DNA from: Streptomyces diastatochromogenes
Lineage (GTDB): Bacteria; Actinomycetota; Actinomycetes; Streptomycetales; Streptomycetaceae
Direction of reading: 5' to 3'
NCBI RefSeq assembly: GCF_002242805.1
Contig: NZ_MCGQ01000022.1
Coordinates: forward strand, 148,051 to 212,050
Length of the DNA: 64,000 bases
Below are positions 42,886 through 51,804 of this stretch, piece by piece. The notes under the pieces were generated by a model. It saw only the letters and a list, made by a program, of their open reading frames with translations. It made no database searches and had not been told where the DNA came from. Position 1 is the stretch's first letter. Each line of letters starts with the position of its first letter. The position numbers and the translations under genes were made by a program.

Positions 42886-44004
42886 TCAGCTGCCGAGCGC
42901 GTCGGTGAACGCGTCCACGACGCGCTGCTGCTGGTCGGGGGTGATCTGCGGGTAGAGCGGAAGCGACAGGATCCGGTCCGCCGCCTTCTCGGCGTTCGGG
43001 AAGTCGCCCCGGACGTGGCCGAGATGGCGGTACGCCGGCGTGAGGTGGACCGGGGCGGGATAGTGCACCCCGGCGCCGATGCCCTCGGCGTTGAGTTTGC
43101 CGACGATGTCGTCGCGATCGGCGTCGGCGACCTGGACGACGTACAGGTGCCAGACGTGGACGTTGCCGGCCGCCGCCGTCGGGAGCACGACCCGGCCGGC
43201 CGTCGCGAGGTCGGCGAGCAGCGCGTCGTAGCGGGCCGCGGCCGCACGCCGGGCCGCGTTGCCGGCCGCCAGCCGCGCCAGCTTGGCCCGCAGGACAACC
43301 GCCTGCAGTCCGTCCAGGCGGCTGTTGAACCCGGGTACGTCGTGGCGGTACTTGGCGACGCCGCCGTGGTTCGCGATGGCGCGCACCAGGCCGGCCAGCT
43401 CCTCGTCGTCGGTGAGCACGGCACCCGCGTCGCCGTAGGCACCCAGGTTCTTGCCCGGGTAGAAGCTGGTGGCCGCGATGCCGCCGCTGCCCGGCGTACG
43501 GCCGTCGCGGGTCGCGCCCTGGCACTGTGCGGCGTCCTCCACGACGCGTACGCCGTCGGGCAGTCGGGCGGCCAGCTCCGTCACCTCGGCCAACTGCCCG
43601 TAGAGATGAACGGGTACGACCGCGCGGGTGGCCGGGCCGACCGCGTCCAGGGCGGCCTGGGGGTCGAGCAGGTAGGTGTCGGGCAGGCAGTCCGCCAGAA
43701 CCGGTCGGGCGCCGATTCTGGCGACCGCGCCGGCGGTGGCGATGAAGGTGTTGGCGGGCACCACGACCTCGTCGCCCGGGCCGACCCCGCTCGCGCGCAG
43801 GGCGAGTTCGACGGCGTCGGTGCCGTTGGCGACGCCCACGCAGTGCGCGACACCGCCGAAGTCGGCGTACTCCCGCTCGAACTGGCGGACCTCTTCGCCG
43901 CCGATGAACGCGGTGCGGGCCAGGACCCGTTCGAATCCGGCCCGTACGTCGTCGGCGACTTCCTCGTGGGCCGCCTTGAGGTCCACGAGCGGAATCTGGT
44001 TCAT
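42886..44004 (-). CDS. DegT/DnrJ/EryC1 aminotransferase (WbpE/FdtB-like)
   Basis: A 372-residue PLP-dependent sugar aminotransferase. It has ANGTDAVELALRASGVGPGDEV, VPANTFIATAGAV, VEDAAQCQGA and the PLP lysine in SFYPGKNLGAYGDAG. The sequence matches the 3-aminotransferase subgroup (WbpE, FdtB, DesV). With the WlbA-like dehydrogenase and WbpD-like acetyltransferase it could make a 3-acetamido sugar. Its ATG overlaps the stop of the NeuD-type gene (ATGA), and it is the last gene before the large secreted protein. Confidence 0.92.
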   Translation of the reverse strand: MNQIPLVDLKAAHEEVADDVRAGFERVLARTAFIGGEEVRQFEREYADFGGVAHCVGVANGTDAVELALRASGVGPGDEVVVPANTFIATAGAVARIGARPVLADCLPDTYLLDPQAALDAVGPATRAVVPVHLYGQLAEVTELAARLPDGVRVVEDAAQCQGATRDGRTPGSGGIAATSFYPGKNLGAYGDAGAVLTDDEELAGLVRAIANHGGVAKYRHDVPGFNSRLDGLQAVVLRAKLARLAAGNAARRAAAARYDALLADLATAGRVVLPTAAAGNVHVWHLYVVQVADADRDDIVGKLNAEGIGAGVHYPAPVHLTPAYRHLGHVRGDFPNAEKAADRILSLPLYPQITPDQQQRVVDAFTDALGS

Positions 44005-44708
44005 GTCAGCGGTCCCCCCACTGTTCGCGACGCGAGTTCTGTTCGCATCGCAAGTTCGTCGAGCGCGGGCGCGTCCGCCGCGCGCAGCCGTCGGGCCGGG
44101 CTCCCCACCCAGACCTCGCCCGGCGGTACGTCGCCGAGCACGGCGCTCCCCATGCCGATCAGCGACCAGGCGCCGACCGTCGTAGCCTCCCTGACCAGGG
44201 CCCCGGAGCCCACGTAGGCACCCCGTTCCAGCCGCGCTCCCCCGCCCAGGCGGACGCCGGAGGCGATCGTCGCGTAGTCCTCCACCACGTCGTCATGGGT
44301 GAGGACGACCTGCGGCATCACCGCGACATGCGCGCCCACCCGTACGGCGGCGGTCAGGACGCAGTGCGCGAGCAGGACCGATCCGGGGCCGACCTCGGAG
44401 GTCGCCGACACCGCCGCCGTCGGGTGGATCACGGTGGCGTAGCGTTCCTCGGTCAGGCCGAGCCTGCGGACCAGACGGGCGCGGGCCGCGTAGTCCCTCG
44501 GGTTGCCCACGCAGATCACCACCCGGGCCCCGGGCAGGTCGTGGACCAGGTCGCAGCCGCCGAGGACGGGTACGCCGTCCACCTCGGTGCCGTGCAGGGC
44601 GGGGTTGTCGTCCAGGTGCCCGAGCAGCTTGAACGCGCCCGCGTCCGCTACGGCCTGGGCGGTCTCCCGGGCGAAGCCGCCCGCGCCGATGATCACAAGT
44701 TCGTTCAT
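44001..44708 (-). CDS. NeuD/PglD-type sugar O/N-acetyltransferase
   Basis: A 235-residue acetyltransferase: an N-terminal Rossmann-like domain (LVIIGAGGFARETAQAV) binds the nucleotide sugar, and a left-handed beta-helix from about residue 95 binds acetyl-CoA (HPTAAVSATSEVGPGSVL; GAYVGSGALV). The His in VVLTHDDVVED is at the catalytic-base position. PglD/VioB-type members acetylate a 4-amino group. It lies between two aminotransferases with 4-nt overlaps on both sides. Confidence 0.9.
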   Translation of the reverse strand: MNELVIIGAGGFARETAQAVADAGAFKLLGHLDDNPALHGTEVDGVPVLGGCDLVHDLPGARVVICVGNPRDYAARARLVRRLGLTEERYATVIHPTAAVSATSEVGPGSVLLAHCVLTAAVRVGAHVAVMPQVVLTHDDVVEDYATIASGVRLGGGARLERGAYVGSGALVREATTVGAWSLIGMGSAVLGDVPPGEVWVGSPARRLRAADAPALDELAMRTELASRTVGGPLT

Positions 44709-45844
44709 CTACGGGCCTGTTCGCGCAGTGCTGCCACGACGCGGTCCTGCTGGGCCTCGGTCATCGTGTGGAACAGCGGCAGGATCAGCGAGTCGCGGGT
44801 GAGGTGCTCGGTGACCGGCAGCGGAGCGCGGGGGTGGTCCGCGTAGGCGGGTTCGAGGTGCGCGGCCATGATCCCGCGCCGGGCGGAGACGCCGGCCTCG
44901 GCGAGCGCGGCGAGCAGGTCGTCCCGGCCGACGGGGAAGTCCTGGTCCAGGAGCACCCAGTAGGACTGGAAGTTGCTCTGCCCGTGCGCGGGGTCGCGTA
45001 CGGGGGTGAGGCCTGGGACATCGTGCAGCAACGCGTCGTAGCGGGCCGCCAGTTCGCGGCGGCGGGCGATCATCGCGTCGAGTTTCCCGAGCTGGACCAG
45101 GCCGATGGCGGCCTGGACGTCGGTCATCCGGTAGTTGAAGCCGACCTCCAGGTAGCTCTCCAGGACCGGCCTGTTGCTCGCATGGCGCTCGGCCGCCGAG
45201 GCGTTCATCCCGTGCTCGCGCAGCCGGCGCAGGCGGGCCGCCCACGTGGCGTCGTCGGTGGTGACCATGCCGCCCTCGCCGGTGGTGACGAGCTTGCGGG
45301 GGTGGAAGGACCAGGCGGCGATCAGCGCGCCGTGCCCCACCGGCTTGCCGCCGACGGTCGAGCCGATGGCGCAGGCCGCGTCCTCGACCAGGGGCAGGTC
45401 CCACTCGGCGCAGGCGGCGCGCAGGCTGTGCACGTCGGCCGGCACGCCGCCCTGGTGGACGGCGAGGACGGCCTTGGTGCGGGGCGTGCGAACCGCCTCC
45501 ACGGTGGCCGGGGTCAGGTTGCCCGTGACCCCGTCGACGTCGGCGAACACGGGCTCGGCGCCGACGTAGCGCACGGCGTTGGCGGTGGCGATGAACGACA
45601 GCGAGGGCACCACGACCTCGTCGCCCGGCCCCAGCCCGAGCACGACGAGCGACAGGTGCAGGGCGGTGGTGCACGAGCTGACCGCGATGCCGTGCTCGGC
45701 GCCCACCCGCTCCGCGAAGGCCCGCTCGAACTCGGCGACCCGGGGCCCCTGGGCGACCCACCCGGACAGCACCGCGTCCGAGGCGGCTCTGGCCTCCTCC
45801 TCGCCGAGCCAGGGGATCATCACCGGGATGCGGTCGGTGCTCAC
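44705..45844 (-). CDS. DegT/DnrJ/EryC1 aminotransferase, PglE/VioA-like
   Basis: A 379-residue PLP aminotransferase: VSSCTTALHLSLVVLGLGPGDEV (split), VPSLSFIATANAVRYVGAEPVF, VEDAACAIGS and the PLP lysine in WSFHPRKLVTTGEGGM. This is the 4-keto-sugar transaminase type (PglE, VioA, ArnB). Its product would be acetylated by the adjacent NeuD-type enzyme. GTG 45844 overlaps the epimerase stop (GTGA). The likely substrate is the dTDP-4-keto-6-deoxyglucose from RmlB or a UDP equivalent. Confidence 0.92.
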   Translation of the reverse strand: MSTDRIPVMIPWLGEEEARAASDAVLSGWVAQGPRVAEFERAFAERVGAEHGIAVSSCTTALHLSLVVLGLGPGDEVVVPSLSFIATANAVRYVGAEPVFADVDGVTGNLTPATVEAVRTPRTKAVLAVHQGGVPADVHSLRAACAEWDLPLVEDAACAIGSTVGGKPVGHGALIAAWSFHPRKLVTTGEGGMVTTDDATWAARLRRLREHGMNASAAERHASNRPVLESYLEVGFNYRMTDVQAAIGLVQLGKLDAMIARRRELAARYDALLHDVPGLTPVRDPAHGQSNFQSYWVLLDQDFPVGRDDLLAALAEAGVSARRGIMAAHLEPAYADHPRAPLPVTEHLTRDSLILPLFHTMTEAQQDRVVAALREQARR

Positions 45845-46815
45845 TGGGCCGCCTCCCGCTCCGCGCGCCACCACTCGACCAGGTCCCGCAGACCGGTGCG
45901 CAGGTCTATCTGTGCGGTGAAGCCGAGCCGCTCGGTGGCCTGCGAGGTATCGGCAAGCCGCCGTACCACCGAGTTCACGCTGCGAGCGGGCCCGTGCACC
46001 GGCTCCAGACCAGTCGCCCCCATCGCCTCCAGCAGGCCCTCGGCGAGTTCCTTCAGCGAGGTCTCCGTGCCGCCCGCGATGTTGAACACCTCGTCGGTGA
46101 GATCCGACTCGGCGGCCAGCACATTGGCCCTGGCGATGTCCCTGACGTCGACGAAGTCCATGGTCTGCGTGCCGTCGCCGAGGATCAGCGGCGGCTCGCC
46201 GGCCTCGATGCGCTCCATCCAGCGGATGAGCACCTCGGTGTAGAGGCCGTGGATGTCCATCCGGGGGCCGTAGACGTTGAAGTAGCGCAACGCCACGTAG
46301 TCCAGTCCGTACATGGCGTGGAAGCTGCGCAGCATGCCCTCGTTGAAGGCCTTCGCCGCGCCGTAGAAGGTGTCGTTGTTGTACGGGTGGTGGCGCTCGG
46401 TCGTCGGGAAGGTCTCGGCCATGCCGTAGACGGACGCCGAGGACGAGGCGATCACCTTGGCCACCCCGGCCTCGGCCGCCGCCTCCAGGACGTTGAAGGT
46501 GCCGTCGACCAGGACCTCGTTGGCGAGCCGCGGCTCCTCGGCGCACTGGGTGATGCGTATCGCGGCGAGGTGGAACACCAGGTCGGCGCCCTCGGTGACC
46601 TTCCGTACGGTGGCGGCGTCCCGGATGTCGCCCTCGACGACCTCCACGACGCCGCTGGGCAGGGCCTGGGCGAGGTTGGCCCGCCGCCCGCGCACGAAGT
46701 TGTCGAGTACGACGATCTCGCGGGCGCCGCCCTCGGCCAGGAGGTCGACGAGGTTGGAGCCGATGGTGCCCGCTCCCCCGGTGACCAGGATCTTCTTCCC
46801 TCGTACGCTGCTCAA
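45841..46815 (-). CDS. NAD-dependent sugar epimerase/dehydratase (SDR)
   Basis: A 324-residue extended SDR of the UDP-glucose 4-epimerase type. NAD motif GGAGTIGSNLVD at residues 13-24, FHLAAIRI, SSSASVYG and the YxxxK pair in TFYGAAKAFNEG are seen; RYFNVYGPRMD is the family nucleotide-binding segment. It should epimerise or oxidise a UDP-sugar at C4. It overlaps the next gene by 4 nt and follows the WlbA-like dehydrogenase by 31 nt. Confidence 0.88.
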   Translation of the reverse strand: MSSVRGKKILVTGGAGTIGSNLVDLLAEGGAREIVVLDNFVRGRRANLAQALPSGVVEVVEGDIRDAATVRKVTEGADLVFHLAAIRITQCAEEPRLANEVLVDGTFNVLEAAAEAGVAKVIASSSASVYGMAETFPTTERHHPYNNDTFYGAAKAFNEGMLRSFHAMYGLDYVALRYFNVYGPRMDIHGLYTEVLIRWMERIEAGEPPLILGDGTQTMDFVDVRDIARANVLAAESDLTDEVFNIAGGTETSLKELAEGLLEAMGATGLEPVHGPARSVNSVVRRLADTSQATERLGFTAQIDLRTGLRDLVEWWRAEREAAQ

Positions 46816-46846
46816 CTGCCTTGCCCTCTCGGTGAAGTGACTTCGC

Positions 46847-47902
46847 TCAACGCCCGGCCCGCAGGCCGACGACCGCGCCCTTGAATTCCAGGCTCCGGGA
46901 CGCCGCCTCGAGAATGTCCAGCACCCTGAGGCCCGCCCGGCCGTCGGTCAGCGGCGCCCGGCGCTCCCTGATCGCGCCGCCGAACTCCTCGACCATGCTG
47001 CGCAGCGCTTCCTTCTCGCCGATCGCGGGGGCGACCATGTCCCCGGAGCGGTACGAGACGAGCATCTCCCGGCGCTCGTCCGCGCCGATCTCCTGCGGCG
47101 CGGCCAGGTCCACACCCCGGTCGTAGATCGCCACCCGCTGCACGGGGTTGAGGTCGTCCCAGATCAGGGTGCGTTTGGCGCCGCCCACCATGGTGGTCCG
47201 TACCTTGGTCGGGGACAGCCAGTTGACGTGCACGTGGGCGATGGCCCCCGTGTTGAGCTGGAGCGTCAGATAGGCCACGCAGGCCTGTCCCGCGCCGATC
47301 GGGTCGGCCCCGTGGGCGGCGACGGCGACCGGCTCGACGTTGTCGGGGAGGATGAAGTCCAGGATCGACAGATCGTGCGGGGCCAGGTCCCACATCACGT
47401 CGATGTCCTTCTGGACGAGCCCGAGGTTGATGCGGACCGAGTCGACGAAGTGGATCTCGCCGAGTTCACCGGAGCGGACCAGTTCCCGGATGCGGCCCAC
47501 GGCGGGTGTGTAGCAGTAGGTGTGATCGCACATCAGGGTGAGCCCGCGCTCTTCCGCCTCGGCCACCAGGCGCATCCCGTCGGCGTAGGTCGCCGCGAGC
47601 GGCTTCTCCACGAGGACGTGCTTGCCGGCGCGCAGGGCGGCCAGGGCGATGTCGAGGTGGGTTCCGGCGGGCGTGGCCACGGCGACGGCGGCCACGGAGG
47701 GGTCGGCGAGGACGGCCGCGTAGTCCGAGGTGGCCTGGACCGTCGAGTAGCCGCCGAGGACCCGCTGGGCCCGGTCCACGTCGAGGTCGCACAGCCAGCG
47801 CAGCCGGAACTGCTCGCTGCCCTGGAAGTTGCGTACGAGGTTGGGGCCCCAGTAGCCCGCCCCGACGACCGCGACCCCCAACGGCTCTGTGGTCTGCGCC
47901 AC
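46847..47902 (-). CDS. Gfo/Idh/MocA-type UDP-sugar dehydrogenase (WlbA/WbpB-like)
   Basis: A 351-residue two-domain oxidoreductase. The NAD motif is VAVVGAGYWGPNLVRNF, the EKP motif VLVEKPLAATY, and the catalytic segment DLAPHDLSILDF; CDHTYCYTPAV is typical of WlbA/WbpB, which oxidise C3 of UDP-GlcNAc-uronate. I prefer GTG 47902 (AGAGGAG 4 nt upstream) to ATG 47926, which overlaps the upstream stop. It lies directly after the initiating transferase gene. Confidence 0.88.
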   Translation of the reverse strand: MAQTTEPLGVAVVGAGYWGPNLVRNFQGSEQFRLRWLCDLDVDRAQRVLGGYSTVQATSDYAAVLADPSVAAVAVATPAGTHLDIALAALRAGKHVLVEKPLAATYADGMRLVAEAEERGLTLMCDHTYCYTPAVGRIRELVRSGELGEIHFVDSVRINLGLVQKDIDVMWDLAPHDLSILDFILPDNVEPVAVAAHGADPIGAGQACVAYLTLQLNTGAIAHVHVNWLSPTKVRTTMVGGAKRTLIWDDLNPVQRVAIYDRGVDLAAPQEIGADERREMLVSYRSGDMVAPAIGEKEALRSMVEEFGGAIRERRAPLTDGRAGLRVLDILEAASRSLEFKGAVVGLRAGR

Positions 47903-47925
47903 TTGACTCCTCTTCCCTCGGTCCA

Positions 47926-49365
47926 TCAGTAGGCCCCCGTTCGTCGCACCACCACGGACCCGGTGCGCAGCAGGATCGACAGGTCGAGGCCCATCGACCA
48001 GTTGTCCACGTATCCGAGATCGAGCCGGACCGCCTCGTCCCAGGGCAGGTCGGAGCGGCCGCTCACCTGCCAGAGCCCGGTGAGGCCGGGCTTCACGAGC
48101 AACCGGCGCTTGATGTCCGGCGTGTACTCGTCCACCTCCTCGGGCAGCGGCGGGCGCGGGCCGACGAGCGACATGGTGCCCCGGACCGCGTTGATCAGCT
48201 GGGGCAGTTCATCGAGCGAGCTTCGCCGCAGAAACGATCCGACCCGGGTGATCCGCGGGTCTTCCTTCACCTTGAACAGCAGTCCGTCGCTGTTCTGGTT
48301 GAGGTGCGCCAGTTCCGCCCGGAGCGTCTCCGAGTCCTGCCGCATCGTGCGGAACTTGAGCATGGTGAAGTGGTCGCCGTACCGGCCCACCCGCTGCTGC
48401 CTGAACAGTGCGGGGCCGGAGCTGTCCAGCCGGACGATCAGGGCGATCAGCAGCATGGGCAGCGCGAGGAACACCAGGAGCACCGCCGCGAGCGACCGGT
48501 CCAGCAGTTCCTTGGGCACCCGGGAGATCCGGGAGAGGTTCGGCGCCTGTATCCCCACCAGCGGTATCCCGTTGGTGGGCCGTACCGCGAGCCGGGAGGC
48601 GGACACGTCGGTCAGCACGGGGGCCAGCAGGAAGTCGACCTCCTGCACGGCCGCGATCCAGGACATCCGGCGCAGGACGGAGGCGTCGAACTCGGGCGCG
48701 GGCAGCACCGCCACGGTGCTGATGCCCAGGGCCCGGAAGACATCGGCCATGTCGTCGACGCCACCGAGGAGGGGAAGCCCCAACTTACGGATCTCTGTGG
48801 CGTTCTCCGGATCGCTCAGGCACACTCCGGCGACCTGCAGTTCCTGTGCGCCACCGCGCCGCAGCACGGTGACCAGCTCGACGATGCCGTGCGACGGCCC
48901 GACCAGCAGGGTCGCGCTCCGGTCCCGGCCGCGTGCCCAGCGTCTGTGCATCCGGCGGCGGAGCAGGTACCGGCCCGACAGTGCGATCGCGACAGCCGGC
49001 ACTGTGGCCATGATCATGTCATGAAAGAGTCCTGAATCGTGCGTGAACAAGTAGTACGCACCCGCGGCCAGCGCCGGCAGTGCCACGGCGCCGCGCAGCA
49101 CCCGTCGGTACTCCTCGGTCCCCAGACCCAGGGTGCTGCGATCGTAGGAGCGATGGGCCAGCATGGCCACGATCCATGTCGGGGGCAGCACCAGGGCCAC
49201 CGCCCAGCGGCCGTATGCCGCGTGGATCACGAAGGCCGCGACAGCGGCCGCCGAGCCGTCCGCGACCAGCAGAACTAACCGGTACCTCTGCTCCCAGCGT
49301 CTTCGGCGAACGCGCGGACTCCTGCGTTCCACAACCAAGTGCTCATGCGTGACCTCAATGGTCAT
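47926..49365 (-). CDS. Polyprenyl glycosylphosphotransferase (initiating), TTA-containing
   Basis: A 479-residue WbaP/WcaJ-type enzyme that transfers sugar-1-phosphate to undecaprenyl phosphate, the first committed step of repeat-unit synthesis. Four membrane helices occupy residues about 30-150, a CoA-binding-like domain follows, and a fifth hydrophobic segment precedes the catalytic domain (FTMLKFRTMRQDSE; SSLDELPQLINAVRGTMSLVG; KPGLTGLWQVSGRSDL). ATG 49365 has GGGGGGAG upstream. Codon 30 is TTA (49276-49278), so bldA should gate the whole pathway. It is the first gene of the leftward arm. Confidence 0.94.
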   Translation of the reverse strand: MTIEVTHEHLVVERRSPRVRRRRWEQRYRLVLLVADGSAAAVAAFVIHAAYGRWAVALVLPPTWIVAMLAHRSYDRSTLGLGTEEYRRVLRGAVALPALAAGAYYLFTHDSGLFHDMIMATVPAVAIALSGRYLLRRRMHRRWARGRDRSATLLVGPSHGIVELVTVLRRGGAQELQVAGVCLSDPENATEIRKLGLPLLGGVDDMADVFRALGISTVAVLPAPEFDASVLRRMSWIAAVQEVDFLLAPVLTDVSASRLAVRPTNGIPLVGIQAPNLSRISRVPKELLDRSLAAVLLVFLALPMLLIALIVRLDSSGPALFRQQRVGRYGDHFTMLKFRTMRQDSETLRAELAHLNQNSDGLLFKVKEDPRITRVGSFLRRSSLDELPQLINAVRGTMSLVGPRPPLPEEVDEYTPDIKRRLLVKPGLTGLWQVSGRSDLPWDEAVRLDLGYVDNWSMGLDLSILLRTGSVVVRRTGAY

Positions 49366-49651
49366 GCTCCCCCCACCACATGCGCGGCTACCCCTGACCG
49401 AAGTGCCCTCCACACAGCGGCACCGGAAAGCGAGGGAGCTTCAGCGGTTCCCCAACCGCCCCATGCCCCCAGCATGCTGGTTACTGACTGCTCAAATCGG
49501 TTCTCGAAGCCGTACCGTGACATGCAGTCAAGGACAAGAATCCCCACCCAAACCGGTCCGGCGGACCTCAATCTAGACCACGGGACGCAGTCGCGGGAAC
49601 AGTTGGACGAAACACACATCGCAATAGCGACACCGGCGCCATACTGCCCAG
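49366..49651. promoter_or_regulatory. Divergent promoter region of the EPS leftward arm
   Basis: 286 bp between the leftward initiating-transferase gene and the rightward glycosyltransferase. It is A+T-richer than coding DNA near 49480-49530 and 49600-49640. I saw no clear operator; promoters for both directions must lie here. Confidence 0.5.
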
Positions 49652-50506
49652 GTGACGAGCATCGTGATCCCGGCCCACAACGAGGCGCGAGTCATCGGCC
49701 GGCTCCTCGATTCACTGCTGGCCGACTCCTCCGAGGACGAGGACGAGACCGACATCGTGGTCGTGTGCAACGGCTGCACGGACGACACCGCGCGGATCGC
49801 GACCGCTCGCGGCCCGCGCGTGCGGGTGGTCGAGATCCCCGTCCCCTCCAAGCACGCCGCCCTGCGGGCGGGTGACGATCACGCGCACGGCTTTCCCCGT
49901 GTCTATGTGGACGCCGACGTCGTGATCACGGGCGCCGACGTACGGGCGCTGACCGAGCCCCTGCACGACGACGCCTCGGGCGTCCTCGCCACCGCCCCCG
50001 AACGGCAGATCCCGCTGGACGCCTGCGCTTGGCGGGTGCGTGCCTACTACCAGGTGTGGCAGCGACTGCCCGCCGTACGCGAGGGGCTGTTCGGCCGAGG
50101 GGTCATCGCGGTCTCCAAGGCCGGGCACGCCCGGATCGCCGCGCTGCCTCCGCTGATGGCGGACGACCTGGCGGCGTCGCTGGCCTTCGCTCCTCAGGAG
50201 CGGCTCGTGGTCGGCGCGGCCCGTGTCGTGGTCCACCCGCCGCGCACCTGGCCGGACTTGATCAAGCGGCGGATCCGGGCCGCGGTGTCCACCGCCCAGG
50301 TCGAACGGCATCAGAGTCCGGAAGAGGCCTCGGCGCGCACCAGCAAGGCAGACCTCACAGGGCTCCTCCGCAGGGAGCCGAAGCTGTTCATGGGTGTCGT
50401 AGTCTTCGTCGCGGCGGCGGTCGTTGCCCGGCGGCGGGCCGGAAAAGCCATCCGGGCACAGGACTTCGGCACCTGGCTGCGGGACGAGAGCAGCCGGCAG
50501 ACCTGA
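49652..50506 (+). CDS. Family 2 glycosyltransferase with C-terminal membrane helix
   Basis: A 284-residue GT2: TSIVIPAHNEARVIGRLLDSL, VVVCNGCTDDTARIA and the metal motif VYVDADVVITG. The catalytic ED-like site falls around MADDLAASLAF. A helix at about 247-262 (LFMGVVVFVAAAVVA) probably anchors it. The start is GTG 49652. It is followed 26 nt later by an MFS gene and then a secreted beta-propeller gene, as one rightward operon divergent from the EPS initiating enzyme. Confidence 0.87.
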   Translation: MTSIVIPAHNEARVIGRLLDSLLADSSEDEDETDIVVVCNGCTDDTARIATARGPRVRVVEIPVPSKHAALRAGDDHAHGFPRVYVDADVVITGADVRALTEPLHDDASGVLATAPERQIPLDACAWRVRAYYQVWQRLPAVREGLFGRGVIAVSKAGHARIAALPPLMADDLAASLAFAPQERLVVGAARVVVHPPRTWPDLIKRRIRAAVSTAQVERHQSPEEASARTSKADLTGLLRREPKLFMGVVVFVAAAVVARRRAGKAIRAQDFGTWLRDESSRQT

Positions 50507-50532
50507 TCGCACCGCGTCTGGAGTCCTCGATC

Positions 50533-51804
50533 ATGTATCTCACCGACCGCTCCGCGTCTCCGGGGGCGGAGACCGGCCAGGGCCGAAGACGCGGCGCGGG
50601 GCCCAGGGTCGCCCCGGTCGTGCTCGTGCTGGGCGCGGTCAGCCTGATCACCGACATCTCCTCGGAGATGGTCACCGCCGTCCTGCCGCTCTACCTCGTC
50701 ACCAACCTCGGCTTCAGCCCGCTGGGCTTCGGCACCCTCGACGGCGTCTACAACGGCGTCAGCGCGCTGGTCCAGCTCACCGGCGGCCACCTCGCCGACC
50801 GCATACGCAACCACAAGCTGCTGGCCGGGCTCGGCTACGGCCTGTCCGCGGTGTGCAAGCCGCTGCTCCTGCTCGCGAGCAGTATCGGCGCGTTCGGCAC
50901 GGTCCTCGCGCTGGAACGGATCGGCAAGGGCCTGCGCACCGCCCCGCGCGACGCCATGATCTCGCTGTCCACGCCGCCCGAGAACCAGGGCCGGGCCTTC
51001 GGCGTGCACCGGGCGATGGACACCACCGGCGCGATGCTCGGCCCCCTGGCGGCCTTCCTCATCCTGCGCGCGGCGGCCGACGGCTACGACGCCGTGTTCG
51101 GCGTGAGCGGGTGCGTCGCCGTGTTCGGCGTGCTCGTACTGGTGCTGTTCGTACCCCGTAGACAGCAGGCCGCGCAGACGGACGAAGCAAGTGCGCCGGG
51201 CGGTGGACAGCCCGTCCGCGTACGCGAGGCGCTGGCGCTGCTGGGCCTGCCGCGGCTGCGGGCGCTCGCCGGCTGTGCCGCGCTGCTCGGCCTGACCACC
51301 GTCAGCGACGCCTTCGTCTACCTGCTCCTGCAACGGCGGGCGGGCATCGGCGAGCAGTGGTTCACGCTGCTCCCGCTGGGCACCGCCGTCGTGTTCCTGC
51401 TGCTGGCCGTGCCCGTCGGGGCGCTGGCCGACCGGGCCGGGCGGCGCACCGTGTTCCTCGCCGGGCACGTGGGTCTGCTCACCGCCTACGCCCTCCTGCT
51501 GTGGGCCCCGGCCACGCCGGTCCTCCCCTTCCTCGTACTCGCCCTGCACGGCACCTTCTACGCGGCCACCGACGGTGTGCTCCCGGCCGCCCTCGCCGGC
51601 ATCGTGCCCGAGCAGCTGCGCGCCAGCGGTCTCGCCATCGTCGGCACCAGTCAGGCACTGGCCCGGTTCTGCTGCTCGCTGGCCTTCGGAGCCGCCTGGA
51701 CGGTGTGGGGAGACGGCCCGGCGCTGGCCGGATCGGCGGTCGGCCTGCTGTGCTGCGCGGCTGTCGCGGGCCTGGTGCTGCGACCCGCCGGCGGGACCCG
51801 ATGA
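50533..51804 (+). CDS. MFS transporter
   Basis: A 423-residue transporter with 12 predicted helices. VSLITDISSEMVTAVLPLYLV is the first, LADRIRNHKLLAG the motif-A loop, and GKGLRTAPRDAMISLS the loop after helix 4. Its second half carries GALADRAGRRTVFLAG. ATG 50533 has GGAG 8 nt upstream. Located between a glycosyltransferase and a beta-propeller protein with a 4-nt overlap to the latter, it may export a small glycosylated molecule or an EPS-related solute. Confidence 0.87.
   Translation: MYLTDRSASPGAETGQGRRRGAGPRVAPVVLVLGAVSLITDISSEMVTAVLPLYLVTNLGFSPLGFGTLDGVYNGVSALVQLTGGHLADRIRNHKLLAGLGYGLSAVCKPLLLLASSIGAFGTVLALERIGKGLRTAPRDAMISLSTPPENQGRAFGVHRAMDTTGAMLGPLAAFLILRAAADGYDAVFGVSGCVAVFGVLVLVLFVPRRQQAAQTDEASAPGGGQPVRVREALALLGLPRLRALAGCAALLGLTTVSDAFVYLLLQRRAGIGEQWFTLLPLGTAVVFLLLAVPVGALADRAGRRTVFLAGHVGLLTAYALLLWAPATPVLPFLVLALHGTFYAATDGVLPAALAGIVPEQLRASGLAIVGTSQALARFCCSLAFGAAWTVWGDGPALAGSAVGLLCCAAVAGLVLRPAGGTR

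Noticed and set aside
39191..42955. 1254-codon rightward frame opposite the DUF4082 protein
   Set aside because: Low-complexity Gly/Arg/Val sequence mirroring the codon bias of the real minus-strand gene, which has a signal peptide and recognised domains.
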